From the NCBI GenBank assembly GCA_949077355.1, contig CARUQW010000005.1, positions 1 through 37,620 of the forward strand: 37,620 nucleotides of DNA, given 5' to 3'. The translations under genes were made by a program, and so were the position numbers. The DNA comes from an uncultured Clostridia bacterium. Lineage in GTDB: Bacteria; Bacillota; Clostridia; TANB77; CAG-508. This document shows positions 24,219-33,098 of this stretch, piece by piece; positions within the stretch are counted from its first letter, which is position 1, and every line of letters begins with the position of its first letter. The notes below the pieces were generated by a model that was given only the letters and a program-made list of their open reading frames with translations, did not search any database and was not told the origin of the DNA.

Positions 24219-24785
24219 TTAAATTCTTTCCATGTATTCACATGTTCTAGTATCGATTTTTAAAATATCTCCGATATTTACAAACAATGGAACTTGGATT
24301 TCTAAACCAGTTTCTAGTTTTGCTGGTTTTCCTGATGTTGTTGTTGTATTACCACTAAATCCTGGTTCTGTGTATGTAACTTCTAATTCAACAAATGTTG
24401 GTGGTTCTACTGCAAATGTATTTCCTTTGTAGGAAAGCATAGTTACTTCCATGTTTTCTTTTAAGTATTTTAAACAATCTCCTAATTGTTCTTCATTTAA
24501 TGGCATTTGATCATATGTTTCATTATCCATGAAATAATATAATCCTCCATCATTGTATAAATATTGCATTACTTTTTTCTCGATTTCTGCTGCTGGATAT
24601 TTTTCAGATGGGTTAAATGTTTTTTCTAATGTTGCTCCTGTAATAACATTTTTTAATTTTGTTCTTACAAATGCTGACCCCTTTCCTGGTTTTACGTGTT
24701 GGAATTCTACAATTCTATATACATTTCCTTCCATTTCAAATGTTGTTCCATTTCTAAAATCTCCTGCTGAGTATACTGATGCCAT
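24219..24785 (-). CDS. efp: Elongation factor P
   Basis: 188 residues in three beta-barrel domains, normal length. EF-P binds between the P and E sites and helps form peptide bonds at polyproline stretches. The domain I tip is VKPGKGSAFVRTKLKN, with the Lys that is modified in many bacteria between PG and GS. The domain II/III region holds EVTYTEPGF and LEIQVPLFVNIGD. The ATG at 24785 follows AAAGGAG; an in-frame TTG six codons upstream is not needed. pepP-efp order is common in Firmicutes. Confidence 0.96.
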   Translation of the reverse strand: MASVYSAGDFRNGTTFEMEGNVYRIVEFQHVKPGKGSAFVRTKLKNVITGATLEKTFNPSEKYPAAEIEKKVMQYLYNDGGLYYFMDNETYDQMPLNEEQLGDCLKYLKENMEVTMLSYKGNTFAVEPPTFVELEVTYTEPGFSGNTTTTSGKPAKLETGLEIQVPLFVNIGDILKIDTRTCEYMERI

Positions 24786-24874
24786 ATTGTTTTCTCCTTT
24801 CAATTTTCATTTCTATTCTCTTATTTTATTTGCTTATCTATTTTACTACATTTTCCCAGAAAAATCAAGTATGA

Positions 24875-25933
24875 CTAGATTATAATATAATTTTTCTCAG
24901 ATTTGGTTAAATTTATACAACCAAATTTTGTAATTTGAACTGTATCTTCAATCCTAACACCAAATTTTCCTGGTATGTAAATTCCTGGTTCATTTGTAAC
25001 AACCATATTTTCTCGCAATTGTGTATCAGAATTATAGCTTATATAAGGCGCTTCGTGAATATCCATTCCCACGCCATGACCTAAGCTATGAACTAAACTA
25101 TAACCATGGAATTTAAAGTCATTTTCGACCATTTTAGCAAGACTTCTTGTGCTTGCCCCATCTTTATATTGTTCTCCCGTTTGTATCTGATTTTTTAATA
25201 CTAAATCATAGACTAGTTTGATTTCCTCTGGCACTTCTCCGACAAAAAAAGTTCTTGTCATATCAGAACAATAACCATTTACTTTACATCCCATATCAAT
25301 GGTAATAATGTCTTTGTCCTGTATTTTTCGTTCAGTTGGTACTGCATGTGGCTTAGAAGTATTTTCTCCTGAAGCTACAATCGTTTCAAAAGCTAAGCCA
25401 TCTGTTCTTTGTTTATAATATTCCTCTATTTCATTTGCTATCTGCTTTTCTGTCATTCCTGGTTGGATGTATGATAAAATATATTTGAAGCAATTATCTG
25501 TTATTTCACAAGCTTTTTCTAAATTGCTAATTTCTTCTTCATCTTTTATCATTCTTTGCTTTTCTATCATATGCTCTGTTTCTACAAAATTATGAATTTT
25601 AAATTTTCTTATATATTCTTTGTATTTAGCATACGAAATATCATGTTCTTCAAATCCTACATTTTCGCAGAACAAGAAGAAATTCTCATAGTCATCTTTT
25701 GACACATCATGAACGTCATATACAATGATTTCATCAAACAATGTTAATATACTATGTACTTGTTCAATATAACGCGCATCTGTAATATAGATATTTTCTT
25801 TTCTCGTCAAAAGAAAAATACCTTCTGCTTCAATATTTGTTAAATAACGTATATTTACTGGATTCGTTAATATCAATCCTTGCAAATCTAAGCTCGCCAT
25901 TTTATTTCTTAACCACTGTAATTTAGCGTTCAT
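24875..25933 (-). CDS. pepP: M24 family Xaa-Pro aminopeptidase/dipeptidase
   Basis: 352 residues with a creatinase-like N-terminal domain and the pita-bread catalytic domain. Metal ligands are visible: Asp in ITIDMGC, Asp in GYCSDMTRTFF, His in HSLGHGVGMDIHE, Glu in NEPGIYIPG and Glu in GVRIEDTV. It cleaves the peptide bond before proline, or Xaa-Pro dipeptides; which cannot be told. Upstream of efp, a frequent pairing, and possibly cotranscribed with it. Confidence 0.93.
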   Translation of the reverse strand: MNAKLQWLRNKMASLDLQGLILTNPVNIRYLTNIEAEGIFLLTRKENIYITDARYIEQVHSILTLFDEIIVYDVHDVSKDDYENFFLFCENVGFEEHDISYAKYKEYIRKFKIHNFVETEHMIEKQRMIKDEEEISNLEKACEITDNCFKYILSYIQPGMTEKQIANEIEEYYKQRTDGLAFETIVASGENTSKPHAVPTERKIQDKDIITIDMGCKVNGYCSDMTRTFFVGEVPEEIKLVYDLVLKNQIQTGEQYKDGASTRSLAKMVENDFKFHGYSLVHSLGHGVGMDIHEAPYISYNSDTQLRENMVVTNEPGIYIPGKFGVRIEDTVQITKFGCINLTKSEKNYIII

Positions 25934-25959
25934 TGCATCCTCCTTCTTTATTTTCTAAT

Positions 25960-26712
25960 TTATGCCTGATACATTCCTAATGTAAAAATCTGCATCAACA
26001 CCATTTTTATTTGTTCAAATGGTACATACATACTAATAAAAGTCGCTATCACGATAAAAGGTCCAAATGGTATGTATTCATCTGATTTTTTTATTTTCGT
26101 TGCTAGTAAAACAATGCTAAGTACTGCTCCTATTAAAAAGGAAACTAATGTTATAATAATAATGTTGGATAATCCGAAATATAACCCTAATGCTCCCATC
26201 AATTTGACATCACCGAATCCCATTGCTTCTTTTCCATAGAAAAGACCTCCCAATAGAGTTATAGCTAAGAAAATTCCGCCTCCTGCAAGCATTCCCAACA
26301 ACATATTAATCGTAATAGCTACATTGGATAAACCATATAAAAAGGCAAATACAAAACCTAGTTCAAAAATAGTTAGATTTAAGCGATTTGGTATAATTTG
26401 CAATTTAAAGTCAATCACACATGCTGCTAATAACATTGGTGTTAATAATAAGAATTTTATTAAGTCCAAATTGGCTATCAGTGTATCTTTAATACCATAA
26501 GTATACAGTAATGTTACATAAATTACTGATGTTATTACCATTAATATATAGTTTGGCTTAAACGTCATTTTATATTCATTTATAATATCTTTTGAAATGA
26601 CACTTTTGTATTCTGGTAATCTTTTATTGGTCCAGTCTACTAACTGTCCCACCACTAATCCTAAAATTGCTACAATTACATAATAAACAATATGTACATC
26701 ATTAAAATACAT
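25960..26712 (-). CDS. A24 family prepilin peptidase
   Basis: 250 residues, six to eight membrane segments. The aspartate protease motifs are ACVIDFKLQIIPNRL (first Asp) and MGFGDVKLMGALG (GxGDxK, second Asp), with YIPFGPFI near the end. The Cys-pair methylase domain of the larger PilD enzymes is absent. It would cut the prepilin leader of the two GITLIALV proteins at the right end of this window. Its start is one base from the yqeG stop, so the two are cotranscribed. Confidence 0.9.
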   Translation of the reverse strand: MYFNDVHIVYYVIVAILGLVVGQLVDWTNKRLPEYKSVISKDIINEYKMTFKPNYILMVITSVIYVTLLYTYGIKDTLIANLDLIKFLLLTPMLLAACVIDFKLQIIPNRLNLTIFELGFVFAFLYGLSNVAITINMLLGMLAGGGIFLAITLLGGLFYGKEAMGFGDVKLMGALGLYFGLSNIIIITLVSFLIGAVLSIVLLATKIKKSDEYIPFGPFIVIATFISMYVPFEQIKMVLMQIFTLGMYQA

Positions 26713-26713
26713 T

Positions 26714-27214
26714 TTATTTCTCCTTTGTTTTCTTTTTATATTTCTCTTTTATTTTATTCTCTAATGGTCTCTTCCATGCTGTATACCAAAAATCTTTTTT
26801 ATCAATTGGGTCAACTAAAATGGTATACATTTTACATCGATTTCCCCCTATAATGTCTGTAAAAATTTGGTCTCCAACAACACCAATGTTTTCTGGCTCT
26901 TCTTGCAATTCTTGTTGTACTTTCAAAAATCCTGATTTAAATGGCTTTTGTGCTAAATTTCGATAATTTATTTCTAATTTATTAGCCACTTCTTCTACTT
27001 TTTCTTTATGATTTGTATTGGATAATATATAAAGTTTAACTCCTTGTTTTTTCAAGTCTTTGGCCCAGTAAATTACACTTTCTTTCATGGTTCTGTTATA
27101 ATCAATTAAGGTATTATCTACATCCAATATAAGTGCCTTTATCTTATTTTCTCGTAAAAAAGAAATTGTAATTTGCTCTACTTTTTCAAAATATTGATTG
27201 GGATATAATATCAT
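26714..27214 (-). CDS. yqeG: YqeG family HAD phosphatase
   Basis: 166 residues. HAD motif I is ILDVDNTLIDYN, motif II is ILSNTN, the Lys motif lies in AQKPFKSGF, and motif IV is VVGDQIFTDIIGGNRC. YqeG proteins are HAD III-A phosphatases related to phosphatidylglycerophosphatase. The promoter at 27245 and a TGGAGG site lie upstream. It starts a unit that probably runs through the prepilin peptidase, pepP, efp and the zinc-ribbon gene. Confidence 0.92.
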   Translation of the reverse strand: MILYPNQYFEKVEQITISFLRENKIKALILDVDNTLIDYNRTMKESVIYWAKDLKKQGVKLYILSNTNHKEKVEEVANKLEINYRNLAQKPFKSGFLKVQQELQEEPENIGVVGDQIFTDIIGGNRCKMYTILVDPIDKKDFWYTAWKRPLENKIKEKYKKKTKEK

Positions 27215-27244
27215 GTTTTCCTCCAGTCACCAAAATTCAAGTAT

Positions 27245-27273
27245 ATCTTATCAATTTGCTAATAGTTTGTCAA
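27245..27273 (-). promoter_or_regulatory. Promoter of the yqeG unit
   Basis: TTGACA (27268-27273) is perfect, TAAGAT (27245-27250) follows after 17 bp on the minus strand. Confidence 0.75.
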
Positions 27274-27306
27274 GAATAATATAAGATTTCGGGATAAACC
27301 AAATAA

Positions 27307-27338
27307 ATGTGCAAAAGGAAACGTCCCCAATTGCACAT
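27307..27338 (-). repeat. Stop-codon hairpin element D (after the SleB-like gene)
   Basis: A perfect 8-bp stem, ATGTGCAA (27307-27314) and TTGCACAT (27331-27338), around AAGGAAACGTCCCCAA. It overlaps the TAA at 27338-27340. Compared with element B the loop is identical and a stem A-T pair is replaced by C-G on both sides, a compensated change. Confidence 0.8.
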
Positions 27339-28030
27339 TATTTGCAAAATCTGTGTCTGCCAATTGTTACTGTCATTGGTCTTGACCAAATCCATTTGTT
27401 GGTTGCGGTAGAAGGATTAAAGTAATAGATGGCTCCATAGCTTGGGTCCCAGCCATTGATAGCATCTTGTGCTGCTTTTTTGGCTGTTGCATCTGGCGCT
27501 AGATTGATTTGTCCATCTCTTACTGCATCAAATGCTCCAGATTGATAAATAACACCTGACATACTGTTAGGGAAGGAACTACTTTTTACTCGATTCATGA
27601 CAACAGCTCCCACTGCGACTTGTCCAGTGTAAGGTTCTCCTCTAGCTTCTCCATAGATAAGTTTTGCTAATAAATTAACATTACTTGAATTGCTAGAACT
27701 AGACCCCGAAGATGTTGAACCAGAATTATAAATCCCCATTGCTTTTAAAGTAGCTGGTCCTGCAATTCCATCTTGCGTTAATCCATTTTTTCTTTGAAAA
27801 TATTTAACGGCATTTACGGTTTGTGTTCCATAGATTCCATCTACATTTCCATTATAATATCCCCATCTTTTCAGTTTTGTTTGAATTTGGGTTACTTCAC
27901 TTCCTCTTGAGCCATATTTTGATAATACTTCTACCGAATTGTTTTGAGAAAGCATTCGTAAAATAATAATAGCTATTATTATTGATAATATAATCCCAAT
28001 TAAAATTATTTTCTTTTTATTTTTTAACAT
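27338..28030 (-). CDS. sleB: Spore cortex-lytic-type cell wall hydrolase (SleB-like)
   Basis: 230 residues. A signal anchor (about 5-27) is followed by a peptidoglycan-binding type 1 domain (GSRGSEVTQIQTKLKRWGYY to IAGPATLKAMG), a Ser/Gly linker and a SleB hydrolase 2 domain (LLAKLIYGEARGEPYTGQVAV, with the catalytic Glu, to GAIYYFNPSTATNKWIW). These lytic transglycosylases open the cortex during germination. The ATG has AAGGTGA upstream. No YpeB gene is next to it. A vegetative wall hydrolase of the same fold is possible. Confidence 0.9.
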   Translation of the reverse strand: MLKNKKKIILIGIILSIIIAIIILRMLSQNNSVEVLSKYGSRGSEVTQIQTKLKRWGYYNGNVDGIYGTQTVNAVKYFQRKNGLTQDGIAGPATLKAMGIYNSGSTSSGSSSSNSSNVNLLAKLIYGEARGEPYTGQVAVGAVVMNRVKSSSFPNSMSGVIYQSGAFDAVRDGQINLAPDATAKKAAQDAINGWDPSYGAIYYFNPSTATNKWIWSRPMTVTIGRHRFCK

Positions 28031-28112
28031 AAAATCACCTTAATTAAAAATTTTCTTTTTACTATTTTTATCTTTAAGGTGTTTTATTATACATTTTTGG
28101 AAATTTTATTTT

Positions 28113-29141
28113 TTATTTACTACAATATTTACAAAGAATTGTTTCTAATCCTAGTTGCAAATCCATTAATCCATTTTTATATTCATAATCTAGGTCTCTT
28201 AAATCTTGTAAAATTCCTTGTAATTCTTTTTCTGCAAAATAGTTTGCTTGTGTTTTATATTTGTTAACTAAAAAAGTCTGATTTGGCTTTAAATTTAAAC
28301 TACTTATGATATCTTTCTTATATTTCAAAGAAAGTTTTACCAAATATAATTTTTTAAAATGATTGTATAATGTAATTAAAATTTTTTGTATTGGCTCTTT
28401 GGCATAAATCAAGTTTTGTAAAACTTGTAATGCTTTTGCAATTTCTTTTTTTCCTAAACTATCTGTTAAGTCAAAAATAACACTTTCTAATTTTTTAGTT
28501 GCTAGCTGGTCAATATCCTCTTTGTGTATCTTTCCGCCTTCTCCTGCATATTCAATCAATTTACGAATTTCATTAATTAAATCTTGCATATTCGTTCCAC
28601 AACATTCAATAAAATATCGCATCGTTGCCTCTTCAATTTGCACTTTATAAGCATTGCATATTGCCTTCATTCTTTTTTCAATCTGAATTGGTTTTTGATA
28701 ATCAAATTTGCATACTACGCCCAACTGTTCTATCGTTGTATACAATTCTTGCTTTGCATCCGCTTCTTCCTCTACAAACACTAAAACTACACTATCTTTT
28801 ACAAGATTACTATTTTCTTTTAAATACGTAACTATTTTTGCTTTTAATTGGGCTAATTCTGCATTTTTTCTTTTCCCCTCTTTTTTTAACAAACCTGTAT
28901 TTCTAGCAATAATTAATTTTCTCTCATAACCAAAACTAGGCGTCTCTATATTGGCTATTAACTCATTACAATTTGTTTCATCTATATTAATATAATTAAT
29001 TCCCTTAATTGCCTCACCAAACAAATTTCTAATTTTTTTTAGGGATGATTCTAGCAAAAAAAGTTCTTCCCCATACAAAAGATAGAAACTTCGTAATTCA
29101 CCATTTTTTTTTTTTTTTTCTAAATTTTCAATTGATAACAT
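28113..29141 (-). CDS. holA: DNA polymerase III delta subunit
   Basis: 342 residues, normal length for HolA, the clamp-loader subunit that opens the sliding clamp. LRSFYLLYGEELFLLESSL, the FGYERKLIIARN region, LIYAKEPIQKILITLYNHFKKLYLVK and the final LDLQLGLETILCKY-like segment (DLQLGLETILCKY) match the family. Codons 8-12 lie in an uninterrupted run of 16 A on the coding strand, a likely spot for polymerase slippage. A further hairpin (element I) lies just upstream. Confidence 0.93.
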   Translation of the reverse strand: MLSIENLEKKKKNGELRSFYLLYGEELFLLESSLKKIRNLFGEAIKGINYINIDETNCNELIANIETPSFGYERKLIIARNTGLLKKEGKRKNAELAQLKAKIVTYLKENSNLVKDSVVLVFVEEEADAKQELYTTIEQLGVVCKFDYQKPIQIEKRMKAICNAYKVQIEEATMRYFIECCGTNMQDLINEIRKLIEYAGEGGKIHKEDIDQLATKKLESVIFDLTDSLGKKEIAKALQVLQNLIYAKEPIQKILITLYNHFKKLYLVKLSLKYKKDIISSLNLKPNQTFLVNKYKTQANYFAEKELQGILQDLRDLDYEYKNGLMDLQLGLETILCKYCSK

Positions 29142-29156
29142 CCTTTTTCTCCTACT

Positions 29157-29187
29157 GGGATTAAAGGAACGTCCCTTAAAATCCCTG
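29157..29187 (-). repeat. Hairpin element I, upstream of holA
   Basis: GGGATT (29157-29162) and AATCCC (29180-29185) enclose AAAGGAACGTCCCTTA. Compared with the others, the left arm lacks two T residues. It is not at a stop codon but about 15 bases before the holA ATG. Confidence 0.65.
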
Positions 29188-29223
29188 TTTTTATGAATTA
29201 TGGGAATACCGCTGTTTTTCTAT

Positions 29224-29409
29224 TTATAATAAAAATGTAAATTAAAATAAAAGTTTTGATTGAAAGTAATTGAATTAGAAATTCTTAATTCATAATATGG
29301 AAAGTGTTCATGCTTGACATGGAAGGGTGCCATATTATGAATTTAGAATTTCTATGAAAATTAGCTTGAACGATAAACTTTTATTTTAATTTATTATTTT
29401 TTATTATAA
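29224..29409. repeat. 186-bp nested palindrome between holA and the debranching gene
   Basis: Outer arms 29238-29256 and 29375-29393 are a perfect 19-bp pair, extended outward by TTATAATAAAAAT-like sequence on both sides. Inner arms 29276-29300 and 29330-29354 match over 25 bp with one mismatch. The loop is 29 nt. The segments between are weakly complementary. No ORF. Resembles a miniature inverted-repeat element; hairpins I and J flank it. A fragment near 29417-29432 looks like a decayed hairpin core. Confidence 0.65.
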
Positions 29410-29439
29410 TTTAAAAAGGGGTCCCTTAATCCTAGAAAG

Positions 29440-29471
29440 AGGGATTTTAAGAAACGTCCCTCTAATCCCTT
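29440..29471 (-). repeat. Stop-codon hairpin element J (after the debranching gene)
   Basis: AGGGATT (29440-29446) and AATCCCT (29464-29470), minus-strand loop AGAGGGACGTTTCTTAA. It starts directly after the TAA at 29472-29474, almost the same sequence as element A after lepA. Confidence 0.7.
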
Positions 29472-31509
29472 TTACTTTCTTAAGATAATTCGAAATACTT
29501 CCGCTACACTCCAAGCTTGATTTATGGTTCCTTTTGGTAATTGTGGTTTTACGGAGTCATATAATTCTGCAATTCCTCCCATACAACCATTATCAAAAAG
29601 TTCCTTTTGGAAAGTTTTCGTTGTTTTTTCAATAAATTTTTCCAATTTTTCTTCCCATATTTTCTTTTGGGTTGTATTTTTTGTTTCTTTCAAACTGTTT
29701 TTTAAACTGTTATAATACAATCCTAATAGCCATGGCCAAGTAATTCCTTGATGATAACTAGTATCTCTTTTTTCTGGATTTCCTTCGTATACTTCTACGT
29801 ATTTTTCTTCTCCTCTTGCTAATGTCTTTAATCCATAAGCATTCAATAACTTTTTCTCTACCGTTTCTAACATCTGATTTGCTTCTGCTGAATTAGGCTC
29901 TAAAATCGGATACGTTAAGCTTAAAGCAAATAATTGGTTTGGTCTTATTTTATCATCACCTAATACATCATATAAACAACCTTTTTCTTCGTTATAAAAT
30001 TTTTCTTGGAAAGCTGTTTTACATTTTTCTGCTATTTCTTTGTATTTTTTAGCTAAAAGTGGATGCTTGAATTTTTTGGATAATTCTACCATAATGCTGT
30101 TAGCATTGTACCACAAACTATTAACTTCCACTGCTTTTCCATTTCTTGGAGTCACAGCTATTCCATTGTACTTAGCATCCATCCATGTGTTTTGCGTTTG
30201 CTCTGTTCCGGAAACCATTAATCCGTCTGAATCTAAATAAATATTATTATCGTCAACATCAATTCCTTGGCAATAATTCTCTATAATATCTTGTAAAACA
30301 GGATATAGTTTTTCTTTTACAAATTCATAATCTCCTGTATATTGAATGTATTTTTGTACTTGTTCAAATAACAATAAGGATGCATCTACACTATTGTATA
30401 ACGGTCTATTATCATAACCTGAATATCCATTAGGAACTAATCCATATTTGACATCACGAATCATAGTTAATAATACTTCTTTTGCTATTTCAAATCTTTT
30501 GGGGATTAATAAAATTCCTTCAAAAGCAATTAAAGTATCTCTTCCCCAATCCAAAAACCATGGATATCCTGCCATAATCGTATGCAAATTAAAAGATTGA
30601 CGATATACCACGAAATTGTCTGCTGCCATTAAATACGTTTTGATTAAATCATCTCTTTCTACTTCTTTTGGCGTCTTATTTGGTTTTCGATTATCAATTA
30701 ACAAAGATTCATTAAAAATTTCTCCTAATCGTATAATTTCATTATTAATAAATCTTCTAACACTTTTTTGTTCTATATTTTCTTCTAAAGAACAAACAAA
30801 GAAAATTTCTTTTTCTGTTTTGGCTGGTATTTGTACTTCATAAACTCCTGGTACAGCATGATTTTCTTCTGGATAAAATCCTCTTTTTTCTTCTTCTATA
30901 TAAAACATGTTTGAAAAAGTATCATTTTGATGTTCGATATATTCTCCTTCTGACAAATTCATATAAATCGGAGTTTGTGAATTTCCATCCACTACCAATT
31001 TGACTTTCGTCTTATTCACCGTTTGTTGCATAGCAAAATAATGTCCTGTATTCATTTGATGAAAATCTCTAAAATTAACAACTGGTGCTAGTGTCAATTT
31101 AGCTTTTGTTCCTTCATTTTTAACTTTATAAAATACACCTACTGTATTATGACCATATTCCATACATATCATTTTGGTTATTTCCACTTTTCCTACTTTG
31201 TATTTAAAAATAGGAATATAATCTCTTCTGAATTCTTCTTGATATTCATAGCCATGAGAAACATAAGATTTGCATAGATTGGTATATAAATCATACTTTT
31301 TATTTCTTATTTCTATACTTTCATCCAATTTCGATAACACTAAAAATCTTCTCGCTGGTGGTGTTAATGGTGCAATTAATAATCCATGATATTTTCTAGT
31401 ATTGGCTCCGAATCACAGTAGATGAGCTAAATCCTCCTATTCCATTGGTAATTAACCATTCCTTCTTTAGTCCTTCTTCTAGGTTTAATTTTTCCTTCGT
31501 TATTTTCAT
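29472..31509 (-). CDS. Glycogen debranching enzyme, amylo-alpha-1,6-glucosidase type (GH133); +1 shift at CGG
   Basis: 678 residues when 31411-31509 and 29472-31409 are joined. The first 33 codons give EWLITNGIGGFSSSTVI, then CGG; the +1 frame resumes with GANTRKYHGLLIAPL and KLDESIEI, the standard N-terminal debranching-enzyme signature. The C-terminal (alpha/alpha)6 barrel has PWFLDWGRDTLIAFEG, TWMDAKYNGIAVTPRNGKA and HQGITWPWLLGLYY, with the catalytic acids expected there. It removes alpha-1,6 branches of glycogen. The ATG at 31509 has AAAGGAAG upstream, inside the end of yvcK, two bases past its TAA, so the genes are coupled. Without the shift the protein would stop after 37 codons. Confidence 0.9.
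31408..31410 (-). other. +1 recoding site of the debranching enzyme (ATT CGG A)
   Basis: STVI is followed by CGG and, three codons later, TAG. Skipping C gives GGA and GANTRKYHG. The family has Gly at this place (typically G-x-NTR-x-YHG). Confidence 0.9.
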
Positions 31510-31511
31510 CT

Positions 31512-33098
31512 TTATTTTCTTCCTTTCATACCTCTAGCACTCTTTGGTTTCGTATTTCCTTCTTGCTTTTTATTGGTTGTTCTTCTTTTTGTTTTTTTAG
31601 TTTGCTCCCTTTGTGATTTGATTCTTGCTTTTTCATCTGCTTCACGAATGGATGCTATTCTATCACTATATTTGTTACTAAACTTACTTTTACTTTTTAA
31701 AGCCTTAATATGGTTTCCATTTGCTTCTTTTTGTTTTCTATGTTTGGTTGCTTTTTTTATTTTATTAATTCTTTTTTCTTCTCTCAATTTTGTATTTAAC
31801 ATCAAATATTGTGGATCATTTTGTTTGTCTTGATATTTTAAGTCATCACAGATAAGTTCAATAATCGATGATGCTACAAAGCTTGGGTCATGTCTGATAT
31901 GTCCATTTACTACCATCGATAAATTTCTTTGCAAAAATCTAATTCCCTTCACTTTATCAATATCTTGCTCTACTAAATCTTGTCCTTCTGTATTATATTT
32001 CTTAATAAATTCTGGTATAATTTCTCCTGTATCATAAATACAATAATCAACAATTCCATTTCCACAATGTTCTATAATCGCATTTAAATGGTCTGATACA
32101 CTATAATCATCGGTTTGTCCTGGTTCTGTCATAATATTACTAATATATACCTTAATTGCTCCACTTTCTTTAATTGCCTTGGCAACTCCATTCACTAATA
32201 AATTTGGAATTACATTGGTATATAAACTTCCTGGTCCAATGATAATACAATCTGCCTTTTTAATTGCTTCTACTACTCCTGGCGCTGGTCTGCAATTGGA
32301 TGGATTTAAGAAAATACGGTTTATTTTTGTTATCTTTTCTGATACTACTTCTGGAATTCTAGATTTTTCTTCCACCATATAACCATTTGCTAATTCTGCT
32401 ACAATCTTCATTTCATCTAATGTCACTGGTATAACTTTTCCTACCATTTTTAAAATTTGATTGCTTTTTATAATGGAATCTTCAAAATTTCCATTTACTT
32501 CTTTCATGGCTGAAAAATAAATATCAGAAAAACTAAGACCTCTTAATTTTCCTTTTTTAAATTCATAGTTTAATAATTTACTCATTTCCGCTTCTTTAGA
32601 AGCAAGTGAAATCATACTATCTTTTACATCACCTAGTGGCAACATTTCTAATTCTCGCCTTGAATTGGAAACTCCTTCCCCATAATCTGATATGGTTACA
32701 ATTGCTGTTAAATTACTCGTATAATTTTTCAATCCAGAAAGTACGGTATTTAATCCTGTTCCTCCTCCAATTACTACGATGTTTGGTCCTTGGTCATATA
32801 CCGTTTTATTAAAGATTAGAGATTTTACATTTACATTTTTTTTATTTTCCATTCGTTCATCTGTGGATTCAATTAAAATTTCTAGTGTTCTTTTGTTTAG
32901 GAAAATCAATCCTAATACAATCGATATAAAACCAAATACAAATATAACAACTACTTTTCCCACTTCTTCAAATGAAATTTCTTTCATAACTAATATTTTA
33001 GCTAATCCATAACATGCTAATAAAATTCCTATTAAAGTTAAAAACATCCATCTTTTCATTTTGCTACTTGACTTAAACCACTGCATAAAACCCTTCAT
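31512..33098 (-). CDS. yvcK: YvcK/GlmR-type regulator of carbon flow to cell wall (CofD-like fold)
   Basis: 528 residues. Two membrane segments (about 17-35 and 45-66) precede the CofD-like domain: VVIGGGTGLNTVLSGLK, ISDYGEGVSNSRREL, LPLGDVKDSMISLA and IIIGPGSLYTNVIPNLLV. YvcK binds UDP-GlcNAc and is needed on gluconeogenic carbon sources in Bacillus. The C-terminal 100 residues are a Lys/Arg-rich extension. The usual Bacillus protein lacks the membrane anchor and this tail; similar anchored forms exist. murB stop and this start overlap (ATGA), so the genes are coupled. Confidence 0.9.
   Translation of the reverse strand: MKGFMQWFKSSSKMKRWMFLTLIGILLACYGLAKILVMKEISFEEVGKVVVIFVFGFISIVLGLIFLNKRTLEILIESTDERMENKKNVNVKSLIFNKTVYDQGPNIVVIGGGTGLNTVLSGLKNYTSNLTAIVTISDYGEGVSNSRRELEMLPLGDVKDSMISLASKEAEMSKLLNYEFKKGKLRGLSFSDIYFSAMKEVNGNFEDSIIKSNQILKMVGKVIPVTLDEMKIVAELANGYMVEEKSRIPEVVSEKITKINRIFLNPSNCRPAPGVVEAIKKADCIIIGPGSLYTNVIPNLLVNGVAKAIKESGAIKVYISNIMTEPGQTDDYSVSDHLNAIIEHCGNGIVDYCIYDTGEIIPEFIKKYNTEGQDLVEQDIDKVKGIRFLQRNLSMVVNGHIRHDPSFVASSIIELICDDLKYQDKQNDPQYLMLNTKLREEKRINKIKKATKHRKQKEANGNHIKALKSKSKFSNKYSDRIASIREADEKARIKSQREQTKKTKRRTTNKKQEGNTKPKSARGMKGRK

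Noticed and set aside
3538..29471. The stop-codon hairpins as ordinary terminators only
   Set aside because: Most lack a proper T run, and a terminator would not keep a fixed loop sequence. Element G may still double as one.
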